The position numbers and the translations under genes are program-made. From Blastobasis lacticolella (lineage: Eukaryota; Arthropoda; Insecta; Lepidoptera; Blastobasidae): a stretch of DNA of 64,000 nucleotides. The stretch is taken from the NCBI GenBank assembly GCA_905147135.1, contig LR990056.1, positions 10,302,001 to 10,366,000 of the forward strand. Direction: 5' to 3'. The notes below the pieces were generated by a model, which was given only the letters and a program-made list of their open reading frames with translations, was not told the origin of the DNA and made no database searches. This document shows, in pieces, positions 56,160-64,000 of this stretch; the stretch's first letter is position 1, and every line of letters begins with the position of its first letter.

Positions 56160-56400
56160 TTCATCATATCAACCGAAAGACTGGGCATAGGCCTCCCCCA
56201 GAGATCTCCACAAAGGCCGGTCCTGTGCCTTCCGCATCCAGCTAGTACCTGCGATCTTTATCAGGTCGTCTATCCACCTTGTGGGAAGCCTACGCTGAGT
56301 CTTCCGGTACGTGGTCTCCACTCGAGAACTTTACTGCTCCATCGGCCATCTGTTCTTCGAGCTATGTGCCCTGCCCACTGCCACTGTAAAGGAATAATAC
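56160..56400 (-). mobile_element. RTE-like LINE C-terminal fragment, antisense
   Basis: CATAGGCCTCCCCCAGAGAT, TCCACAAAGGCCGGTCCTGT and TCGTCTATCCACCTTGTGGG are antisense to the RTE ORF2 end (R-W-x-D-D, then A-x-D-R-x-x-W-x-x-x-G-E-A). Confidence 0.7.
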
Positions 56401-56629
56401 TGCGCTAAACTGATAAAATACCGTAGTTTCGACTATTATATTAAAATTTTAAAATAATAGTAGACGGACAAATATAACAGTAGGTAGTAGGGTTGGCAAC
56501 CCTAACTATCCGGGAGCTAACCTACTTTTCTTTTTTCCTATGACTTTGTGTAGAGAGTAATTATATTCTGTAGCGTTGTAGGCGAGTATACTACCTACTT
56601 ACTTAACTACTAAAGATACTGTAGTGTAC

Positions 56630-57235
56630 CTGGGTAGGTTATATTTTAACCCCCCTGCTAACAGACGAACGAGGCTCTGGCGAACCGGTATTTCCCTAAA
56701 GGGTAGTGCGGGCCGCATGGTAGTCGCCGCACGTAAAAAGCCAAAACACCGCATTCGAATGGTTAATGAAAAGGTCAGGCAAATAAAATACATCCCGGGC
56801 GTCGCCGTTTAACGACGCGCAGGGACATCGCCCTAAACCTATGAAAATTGGCGGGCAGGCATTAGCCCTGCCCGCCCATTTATTATGTTAGCGCATATCT
56901 GCAAGTTCCGCTTAGCCACTTTAAACGTTGGCTCCCTGACTGATCGTTCTCGGGAGCTGGCCGACTTGCTCTGCAGGCGCCGCGTTCAGGTGGTATTCCT
57001 TCAAGAGATCAGATGGCAGGGATCCAAGTCCCGGGAGATCAGGCAAGGGTACAAGCTTGTGTACACCGGATCGGCAGAAGGGAGGAATGGGGTCGTTATT
57101 GTGGTGTGCGACGAATTCCGGAACGTCATCTTGGTGGTGAACATAGTGAGCGATCAGCTCATGCTGATCAATGGCGCTGATAGAAGGATCAACGTATAAC
57201 CTCATCAGCGCCTATGCCCCTCTAAAATTCTACTT
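56630..57235 (+). pseudogene. RTE-like LINE 5' region and endonuclease start
   Basis: A short upstream frame (56624-56812), then 56885-57199: TLNVGSLTDRSRELADLLCR, VVFLQEIRWQGSKSREIRQG, GYKLVYTGS and RNGVVIVV. These are the first APE endonuclease blocks of RTE-clade LINEs (TLNVGTLTGR, QETKW, GYKL, RNGVGI). It breaks off after ISAYAPL at about 57225, in a region with two CTAAAATTC.ACTTAGCG units. Confidence 0.8.
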
Positions 57236-57239
57236 AGCG

Positions 57240-57595
57240 AACTAAAATTCGACTTAGCGGCGTACTCAGATCGATTTGCCGGGCGTCGCAAGCAAACTGT
57301 TTCGAGCTGCCGCTGCCGACTGAATCTTTAGTTATCAGGAACAGTTTGCGGCAAACTGTAGTCACTACGCCGGCGAATTAAAACTATTTCGCCGCCGACT
57401 GGAACCGGTTTTTCTTTGAGTCAGCCGCCCACTGAGATAGCGCGCGTAACGCTGCAAATTGCGTAGATTGAGCGCAAAACAAGCAAACTGTGAACACTCT
57501 ATTTAAAGTATATGGAAGGGCATACTAAACCGATACGCCGCTAACTCAGTCGGCGGCAAACAGTTTGCCTACTGGGGACGCAGCCTAAGAGTCAA
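57240..57595. mobile_element. GC-rich MITE-like segment
   Basis: Multiple CAAACTGTTT/AAACAGTTTG and CGCCGGCG motifs with weak inverse similarity between the two sides (GGGCGTCGCAAGCAAACTGT against ACAGTTTGCCTACTGGGGAC). No coding. Confidence 0.4.
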
Positions 57596-57599
57596 CTCC

Positions 57600-58385
57600 A
57601 CTAGAATATCGAGCTGAACCACCTGTATAAAATTCTGACGCGCACAAGTATTTCAATGTCACGATTTTTTTTACATCTTTAAATATCATCTTTATACTTT
57701 TGGTCCCGTCAAAATCGTTAGTCTTTATAATAGAATACTTCTTATAGTTTAATTGACACCTCTTTTAAATTTGTGACAAGCCCGAGAAAAACATTTTTTT
57801 TTCCCAATTTCTACCTTTTAATACAGCTACCTTCAACAAGCAATCCGTCAGACTAATATCTCTATGTAAACAGGACTTCGAAGACTGTTCACAATTTCGA
57901 ACACTGACACGCTTGAAGATTTTTTTGTAACCATTTTCTTTTACATTTATGAAAATTTTTACACGCTCCCCCCACCACTAAAAATATTTACATCACATTA
58001 ACTTTTTTCTTTTTAGCATCTAATCTTCGCGACCCGATAGGTCTTAAAAGGGCTGGAGAGAAGCAGCATTATGTCCTCTGGGCTCCCCTACTATAAGATG
58101 TTCATTTGTAACTATATTCTTATAAACCAGAAGTAATATTGATTTTTTAAACAGAAACGAAGAATATACTAAACGACCGTTATTTATTACAATTTGAAAA
58201 TAAAAAATTAACATGAGTTGGTACTACGAGGGAGAACACTAAGCACTGGAGAACACGTCCGTCACGTCTGAGCTCCAGGAACAAAGTGAAGGCCGGCCGG
58301 TCCAGCCGCCCGCCCGCACGTTCCCCTTCACCCCTTCGCCGCGGTTAAGGGATTCCGGCGGAAAAATCCTCTAAGAATATATTAA
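57600..58385. other. Intergenic stretch, no gene recognised
   Basis: AT-rich with a GC-rich patch near 58270-58350 (GGCCGGCCGGTCCAGCCGCC). No coding evidence. Confidence 0.4.
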
Positions 58386-58389
58386 ATAA

Positions 58390-58630
58390 TCATTATCATA
58401 TCAGATGCCCTAAAATGCCCACTGCTGGGGATAGGCATCCCCCAGAGATCTCCACAAAGGGTATCGCGCCTTCTGTATTCAGCTACACCTGCGATCTTTA
58501 CCAGATCATCGGTACATCTAGTGACATGCCTACTCACGCTGCGTCTTCCGGTACGTGATCGCCACTCGAGAACTTTCCTGCCCCATAGGCCTTCTGTTCT
58601 GCGAGCTATGTGCCCTGCCCGCTTGACAAC
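58390..58630 (-). mobile_element. RTE-like LINE C-terminal fragment, antisense
   Basis: GGGGATAGGCATCCCCCAGA, CACCTGCGATCTTTACCAGA and CGTCTTCCGGTACGTGATCG parallel 56160-56400. Confidence 0.7.
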
Positions 58631-58639
58631 TACCCCGCG

Positions 58640-59380
58640 CCCCGCACCCCCGCGTTCATTTACGAAAAATCACCCTCCCACCTACCTCACCTACCGCAGG
58701 CGATATACCAGTTAAGTTGTCGACCTATAAATACTTACGACTACATTTATTTGAACTCTCTCGGACGCGCCGGACTCACCACTTTTATAAGCATTTAAGT
58801 AAAAATCGTCCGTACAATTTGCAAAGATCTCTGACGCGGTACTATAGCGAGGGAACCCAAACAGAGTAACCTGCAAGGCGTTATATGGTGTTCTGGGGTC
58901 AAGTTGTCCCCATTGGCGTATCTATGGCTATTTTTCAGGGGGGGGCTGGCCCCTGAGGTGTCCGCTGAAGCAGAGTCAATCGCCAATGTACAGCTAGTGA
59001 GCTCCCCCTTCGTACGCCTATGGTTGTCCCGCAGGCTGCTCGTATAAAAAGTTGACTGTAGGCTTTAACAACCCCCCCCCCCCCCGAAATCATTCCACAC
59101 TGCTTTTTACAGCTTTTTTCCTATTAATTTCCTAGCTCGCGACGCTAGCTAAATCATTGGTTTTCTTTAATACCTTTGTTACAGCTCTTTATAACCAAAA
59201 CTTGAAAAATTTCGAGCTTGCGGCGCTCGCTCATTTAATTAATATTTACGCCACTTGCGCCGCGTACTTAATTCGGATTTAAAGAACTAATATGTAGATA
59301 TACCAAAAAGTCCGAGCCGATCTCGCTGCGCATACCTACTATTGGTTTTTGTCATATTTAGGTATCATGTTCTAACCGAG
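58640..59380. other. Intergenic stretch with a poly-C tract
   Basis: A run of about 13 C near 59071 and a G-rich stretch near 58938. No coding evidence. Confidence 0.4.
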
Positions 59381-59385
59381 TCAAT

Positions 59386-59797
59386 GAGCAGTTTTCCCAT
59401 AAGTATCTAAAGCATTCTTAACTACTCACTAGATGGCGCCCCGACAATTTTGGTAATTGACAATCGCTTGAAATAGGTTCTTAGCAAACAGGATATAAAC
59501 ACTGGGTACGTTGTATTGGATAATATTGTATTTGTCAATAGTTTTCAACCATTTTAGAGGTTGTAATAATAATGGAACATAGTGCTTACTACTATAAATA
59601 TTTATTTTTACACTTCGTTCAACCTTTAACAGTTATGTTTATATAAATATACATTTTATTTTCATGTTTAGTATTAGTTGGCTGCATGAAATCAATGCCA
59701 CCATCATACAGATTATAAAAAGATTACCAAAATTGTAGGAGCGCCATCTATTGATGCTTTTTGAAACCAACTATCTATACCTACTGGAAAACTCCTC
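59386..59797 (+). mobile_element. MITE family 'GAGCAGTTTTCC', copy 3
   Basis: GAGCAGTTTTCCCATAAGTA to TACCTACTGGAAAACTCCTC; matches copy 1 along its length. Confidence 0.85.
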
Positions 59798-60134
59798 ATT
59801 GATAATCGCTTGAAAAAGGTTCTTAGCAAAGAGAATATAAACACTGGGTACGTTGTGTTGGATAATATGGTATTTGTCAATAATTTTCAACCATTTTAGA
59901 GGTTGTAATAATAATGGAACATAGTGTACTGCAACTTATATTTGTACAGTTCGTTTAACCTTTAACAGTTAGGTATGTTTATATTAATAAACATTTTATT
60001 TTTAAGTTTAGTATTAGTTGGCTGAATGAAATCACTGCCACTATCATATAGATAAAAAAAGATTACCAAAATTGTAGGAGCGATCTATTGATGCTTTTTG
60101 AAACCAACTGACAATACCTACTGGAAAACTCCTC
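59798..60134 (+). mobile_element. MITE family 'GAGCAGTTTTCC', copy 4, 5'-truncated
   Basis: Begins inside the element (TTGATAATCGCTTGAAAAAG) directly after copy 3 and ends ATACCTACTGGAAAACTCCTC. The tandem arrangement suggests unequal exchange within the family. Confidence 0.8.
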
Positions 60135-60303
60135 ATTGCGCCGAATTTGGAAACATTTCGTACTCGCTACGCTCGTTTATTTTTCATTTTCATTTACTTT
60201 CATTACAATTACCCCATATTTTAAGGGGGGAGTACGAATCGATATTTATATGTATGTTTTGATCTTGAACCCCCCAAACCAAAACCTGGCTACGCCCGTG
60301 CCT

Positions 60304-60591
60304 AAATGCCCTGTGCTTCCACTATGTGACCATGATATTTAAAATGTGTAGCTAATATGGCTAAGAATTCGCTTTTGGTTTCAGGGAAGAGGCAGATCGA
60401 ATGCGAATGGCAGAAAGAAAGGAATTTGAAGCGAAACTAGAAAAACAGAGGTAGGTACCGACCAACACCGCCTCTTCCTTCCAACGGCTCCCTACCATCC
60501 ATCTCGTAGGACGCCGTCCTACGCTGCAAAGGCCGGTAGGTATGTGGTTGCCACTTAAGTACATTTTTTTCTGCCCCATCGGCCATTTTTT
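60304..60591 (+). repeat. Exon-A duplication unit, copy at 60.3 kb (first part)
   Basis: Matches 62195-62600 with a deletion before the exon, then continues at 61712-61825 after a retroposon insertion. The shared parts include AATATGGCTAAGAATTCGC, exon A, and GGCTCCCTACCATCCATCTC. Confidence 0.8.
60385..60450 (+). CDS. Coiled-coil exon 'A', copy at 60.4 kb
   Basis: TTTCAG acceptor, 66-nt open exon, GTAGGT donor. Encodes EEADRMRMAERKEFEAKLEK, a highly charged helix. It starts with one base and ends with two, matching the start exon at 55004 and exon B at 62996. Whether this copy or that at 62412 (or both) is used is not known. Confidence 0.5.
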
Positions 60592-60597
60592 AAGTTT

Positions 60598-61711
60598 TTT
60601 CATTTTTTCATTTATTTCAGGCAACTGAGGCCCATATTTATAAATACACAAACAACATATAAAATAAAGACAAAGATAAAACCTATACCTACATACAAAT
60701 TATTATAAATTGTAAACTAATATATAAAAATATAATTTATTAATATCTTAAAAAAATAACTGTCACTTAATGTCGTTCGGCGGCACCGGAAATTCTGGGT
60801 CGCCCACGGACTCGCCGGTACACCACACCCTTCGGCCAATATTCTTCCCTCATGAAGAAATCCAAATCTGCGGTGGGAACCAACGCCACGAACGAGTTGA
60901 ACGTACGTTCATGGCTTGATTCCAAGAGCTGGACCCTCACGAGGTACTTCTTGGTTATGCGGATGTGCTCCTCCACGTCCTTTGCCGTCACCGTGTAATG
61001 AAGGCGGGAGAGGTAGAGCGCAGTCGTAGGTGTCGCAGAGCGCAGCAGGAAGTTGGGACCAGTTACTGCAGTGCCGCGAAAATTCTGAGCAGCACGACGT
61101 CTACTCTTTTTCTGGACCGTGACAAATCCTTCCTCATCACGGTCCCTGTCGAGGGTGCATGGTGGCTTCAATGCCACCAATTCTCGCGGAGTTGAAGCCT
61201 CCACGCGAAGATGTTGGCGCGTAGTCGATGCGCGGACGGGAGCCGCGGGCGCGGTGGGCGCCGGCGTTGGAGCGGCGGGCGCAAGCGAGCGAGCGGCTGG
61301 CTGCGGCGGGCGGGGCGCGGGTTGCACGTCACGATGCGCCCCGGCCGAAGCGCGCGCGCCGATGGGGGCCGCGTACGTGTCGGGTGCCCGTGCGGCAAGC
61401 GATGGCGACAAAACTGCTAACTCGAAACTCGAGCCCGCGAGGTCGACACTCGCACAGCCGCATTGAATACACACATTAGCAGCGTCAGCAGGCGACCCGA
61501 TGACTGTAATAGAGTTGCGCAAAGCGTTGTCTTCCTCCCGTAACTCAACTACAGTTTTTTGGGATGCCTCAAATTTTGCTCCCATTTCGGCCAGATTTGC
61601 CTTCAGGAGCACGATGTCCTTCAGCAACCGGGTGACGTCGACGTGGTTGAAGGTGATGGGCGGGAGCTTATTCAGGTCCCTCGCCACAAACGTTGGCAAT
61701 TTGTTGGCGTT
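60598..61711 (-). mobile_element. ORF1-only retroposon (HAL1-like) with poly-A tail
   Basis: Flanked by GCCATT duplications (60592-60597 and 61712-61717). On the minus strand it contains an ORF1 and then directly a 3' end with AATAAATGAAAAAATGAAAA, without ORF2. It is inserted inside the exon-A duplication unit, whose uninterrupted version is at 62595-62630. Confidence 0.75.
60767..61680 (-). CDS. LINE-type ORF1 (gag-like) with RRM-like domain
   Basis: The open frame runs from 61816 to 60767, but the first 35 codons (61816-61712) are host repeat sequence; the element part starts at 61711. In order: a coiled-coil-like stretch (VTRLLKDIVLLKANLAEMG), a possible CIQCGC zinc site, an Ala/Pro-rich linker about 100 residues long, EEGFVTVQKKSRRR, and an RRM-like end (LYLSRLHYTVTAKDVEEHI then FNSFVALVP and WPKGVVYRR). 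Such proteins bind element RNA in non-LTR retrotransposons. The frame is intact, a sign of recent insertion. ORF2 is absent. The linker is strongly GC-rich compared with the window. Confidence 0.7.
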
Positions 61712-61825
61712 GCCATTGCTTCTGCGTATTACAGACCACTTCAAAGGGCATCTAAAACTTATCTTTGGTGACCTTATGATCTGGTACACGTTATGTACGC
61801 GTATCAAGTATCGCATAATAGTAGT
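61712..61825 (+). repeat. Exon-A duplication unit, copy at 60.3 kb (second part)
   Basis: Continues 60304-60591 after the retroposon: GCTTCTGCGTATTACAGACC, then CATCTAAAACTTATCTTTGG and ATGATCTGGTACACGTTATG, as at 62610-62705. Confidence 0.75.
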
Positions 61826-61889
61826 TTATGCAACTGGCATATAAAAGGGGGTATTAAAACATGAGTGTCTGTTTATCATACGAGGCGTA
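61817..61889 (+). promoter_or_regulatory. 73-bp direct repeat with TATA-like box, copy 1
   Basis: Contains CATATAAAAGGGGGTA (TATA-like) followed by CATGAGTGTCTGTTTATCAT. Repeated with few changes at 62089-62161. Confidence 0.55.
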
Positions 61890-62088
61890 GCAGACAAAAT
61901 TAAAAAATATATAAGTGTTGCATAATGATTAAAAAGTTATTTTATCTACACTCATAGCGCAATGTTCCAATTTCTTTTTCGATAACAGTCGTTCAAGGAT
62001 ACACTTTTTTCACGCCCGTCTATAAAACATTTTTTAAATACTTTTCGATACAGCCTTTCCCATACTATTTTCGTTACAGCTGTATCAA

Positions 62089-62161
62089 AATAGTAGTTTA
62101 TGCAACTGACATATAAAAGGGGGTACTAAAACATGAGCGTCTGTTTATCATACGAGGCGTA
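62089..62161 (+). promoter_or_regulatory. 73-bp direct repeat with TATA-like box, copy 2
   Basis: ACATATAAAAGGGGGTACTA and CATGAGCGTCTGTTTATCAT. It lies 272 bp after copy 1 and upstream of the exon-A unit at 62.2 kb. It could be the termini of a small retroelement or a duplicated promoter. Confidence 0.55.
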
Positions 62162-62179
62162 TCCGAGTATGGTAATATG

Positions 62180-62830
62180 AGAACCCGTCACCGACAATGC
62201 CCTGTGCTTCCTGTGATTTCAATGTTTCCTGTTAAGTAGCACCTACTTAATCACTCTCTACATGGTCTGCTGGTTGACTGTTAGACAAAGCCTCAATGGC
62301 TTTAAGTCCGCCAATTGCTGTAATTTGTGCAATAAAGTTGTTAAATTAATAAATAAAATAATAAATTTAAAATGTGTAGGTAATATGACTAGAATTCGCT
62401 GTCGGTTTCAGGAAAGAAGCAGATCGATTGCGACTAGAAGAAAGAAAGATATATGAAGCGAAACTAGAAAAACAGAGGTAGGTACCGACTAATACCGCCT
62501 CTTCCTTCCAACGGCTCCCTACCATCCATCTCGTAGCACGCCGTCCTCCGTTGCAAAGGCCGGTATGTGGTTGCCACTTAAGCACATTTTTTTCTGCCCC
62601 ATCGGCCATTGCTTCTGCGTATTATAGGCCACTTCAAAGGTCATCTAAAACTTATCTTTGATGACCATATGATCTGCTAGACGTTCTGTACGCGTATCAA
62701 GCGTCGCATAAATATATGTATGCATCACAATGTCAGACTTAAGCCTCCTCCACATGTGAACGGTGTTGCCATAGGTAATCTCCACGCTTGGCGGGGTTTA
62801 AGACCGCAGTGTTGAAAATACTTAACAGAA
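62180..62830 (+). repeat. Exon-A duplication unit, uninterrupted copy
   Basis: Collinear with the right arm (22965-23345 plus 30909-31190) without the LINE. Because exon B follows 520 bp downstream in the right order and phase, this copy is the best candidate for the ancestral location. Confidence 0.8.
62412..62477 (+). CDS. Coiled-coil exon 'A', copy at 62.4 kb
   Basis: TTTCAG acceptor, 66-nt exon, GTAGGT donor; encodes KEADRLRLEERKIYEAKLEK. It splices in phase to exon B. It differs from the 60.4-kb copy at several residues but keeps charge and frame. Confidence 0.6.
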
Positions 62831-62995
62831 ACCAGGTTTAACTAACTACTTAAAAGTAAAGTAATAAATCCAGCAGTAACTAGGGCGAATCGGCAGGAAC
62901 AGTTTGAGCTCCCTAGCCCCCGTGGATCCGCTAGTGGCGCTCTTTAGGTACCTATACTATGCCTCTACCTAACATAAACTAATTATCTGTTTCAG

Positions 62996-63097
62996 ACGCG
63001 AATTGGCGGAACAGAGAGCGAAAGTTCTTCTTGAACAGCAAAAAAATAATTATAACTTGAAGTTAAAAGGAGTGGAGACGCAACCAGCGGCATACAG
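62996..63097 (+). CDS. Coiled-coil exon 'B'
   Basis: CTGTTTCAG acceptor, 102-nt exon, GTAAGA donor. Encodes RELAEQRAKVLLEQQKNNYN, then LKLKGVETQPAAY. Joined to exon A it gives a continuous charged helix of about 45 residues. Phase predicts exon C next, which would lie beyond the window. A truncated relative is at 1325-1387. Confidence 0.6.
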
Positions 63098-63820
63098 GTA
63101 AGACCGCTGAACTGCATGGACGTGTAGCCATCTAAATGGACCAGTGAGGAGTGATGCGAAACTGGAAGAGATATATCTAATTTGATCATAGTAACATTGG
63201 ACCGGGTTCGATTCCCTGTTGTGTATCAGAGTTGATAAAAAACATTTTAGTGTAATTAGTTATTAGTGTACCTCAAAAGAAAAAATGGAACCCTTATAGG
63301 ATCATTTTATTGTCCGTCCATACGTTGTCCGTCTGTGGATACCCTTTTTCTCAAGAACACGTGAAGGTATCAAGCTCAATTTTAAATTTTATTAAGGTCT
63401 ACAATACCTAGGAGCAGTGAAAATATCAAATTCCTAAGTCAAAGCAATCATAAGATACGGCCGTTTATGCTATCCCACATATTTTGACGCTCGCAGGGAA
63501 ATCATAACCTATAGGATACGTACTTGCCGTTGACCAATTATAAAAAAAATCTTAGCGTTAATGTCCCCTGGGCCTGGCCCCCAGAGGTAGCAGATGTAGC
63601 CAGGTCGACCCCTAATGTACAGTCAGTTAGCACGATTAGCACCATAATTTATAAAAAGCTTTATCTTGTCGCGGTAACGTAATGTCATAGTTCATATGTT
63701 TGAATAGTAAACTGCAGTACTTAAACTTTCACATGAATGTATCAAAAGCTTTATAGCCACAAGGTATAATTAGGTTTGTATCGCCGTAAACAACGCGATA
63801 GATACGTATCGCGATGTCAT
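63098..63820. other. Intron or intergenic stretch with a SINE fragment
   Basis: GACCGGGTTCGATTCC at about 63200 is a pol III B box from a SINE fragment. The rest is AT-rich with no coding evidence. Confidence 0.4.
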
Positions 63821-64000
63821 CATCTGCATATCAGCCGGAAGACACCCACTGTTGGGCATAGGCCTCCCTCAGAGATCTCCACAAAAAGCGGTCCTGTGCC
63901 TTTCGCATTAAGCTGGTCTGCGATATTTACCAAGTCGTCGGTCCACCTTGTGGGGGGCAACCCATGCTGCGTCTTCTGGTACGTGTCGCAACTAGAGAAT
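63820..64000 (-). mobile_element. RTE-like LINE C-terminal fragment, antisense, cut by the window end
   Basis: GGGCATAGGCCTCCCTCAGA, CAAAAAGCGGTCCTGTGCCT and GTCGTCGGTCCACCTTGTGG parallel 56160-56400 and 58390-58630. Confidence 0.7.

Larger units (their letters stand above)
55373..56506. mobile_element. Possible second hAT-like element (TAGGGTTGCCAAC ends)
   Basis: TAGGGTTGCCAACCCT at 55370 and AGTAGGGTTGGCAACCCTAA at 56488 are inverse. The GAGCAGTTTTCC-type MITE (55685-56097) and an RTE fragment (56160-56400) lie inside. No target duplication was found. Confidence 0.35.

Noticed and set aside
56624..56812. 62-residue frame upstream of the RTE endonuclease as a separate host gene
   Set aside because: Position and basic, Arg-rich content fit the RTE 5' region; no independent support.
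61119..61479. Plus-strand GC-rich frames opposite the ORF1
   Set aside because: Shadows of the Ala/Pro-rich linker on the opposite strand.
1..64000. CRISPR array or prokaryotic operon
   Set aside because: Repeats are transposon families or minisatellites without unique spacers, and genes are intron-split.

Overview
The window looks like nuclear DNA from an insect, almost certainly a moth or butterfly. It is AT-rich, its genes are split by short GT-AG introns, and most of the sequence is interspersed repeats: tRNA-derived SINEs, several non-LTR retrotransposon (LINE) families, a Gypsy integrase, PIF/Harbinger-like and other TIR elements, and the repeat with a CCATCAGGTGGCCCGC core that is common in Lepidoptera. 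There is no bacterial-style operon and no rRNA gene. No convincing functional tRNA gene was found; tRNA-like stretches are SINE heads.

Layout. 1-4.3 kb: a large inverted repeat made of LINE debris around two small host-gene exons, then a decayed LINE gag/endonuclease. 4.9-6.1 kb: the 3' exons of a gene encoding a SIAH/SINA-type RING finger. 6.2-11.6 kb: SINEs, a perfect 48-bp palindrome and a foldback MITE. 11.6-17.2 kb (minus strand): exons of one or two unrecognised genes, one with a zinc ribbon. 17.2-31.7 kb: a ~2.2-kb inverted duplication flanking a Gypsy integrase. Its right arm was later split by a Jockey/CR1-type LINE, and that LINE was split by a 4.85-kb Harbinger-like insertion. 31.9-32.4 kb: a small two-exon Myb/SANT-like gene. 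33.7-40.5 kb: a CR1-like LINE on the minus strand, interrupted in ORF1 by two TIR elements. 40.5-43.1 kb: two tandem bracovirus-like protein tyrosine phosphatase copies, the second split by the same TIR family. 43.6-44.6 kb: a second Myb/SANT-type gene, broken by one stop. 45-50 kb: Gypsy and LINE fragments and a second copy of the Jockey/CR1-type LINE, also hit by the TIR family. 50-64 kb: MITEs, a hAT-like element, RTE fragments, and the 5' exons of another coiled-coil gene copy.

The main host-gene thread is a set of short exons that share the same splice phase. They are: a Met-Gly start exon (55.0 kb); a charged coiled-coil exon 'A' (60.4 and 62.4 kb, with inverted copies at 18.0 and 23.2 kb); exon 'B' (63.0 kb, and a truncated copy at 1.3 kb); proline-rich exon 'C' (1.1 and 4.9 kb); and the RING exon 'D' (5.1 kb). 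Together they suggest a duplicated family encoding a possibly N-myristoylated coiled-coil protein with a SINA-type RING. No copy is complete inside the window.

The other notable story is a TIR family of 1.0-1.5 kb with 3-bp TTA/TAA target duplications and an internal GGTCCAGGTCCTGG-like minisatellite, present in four copies, one of them a head-to-head chimera. All calls come from reading the sequence; no database search was possible.
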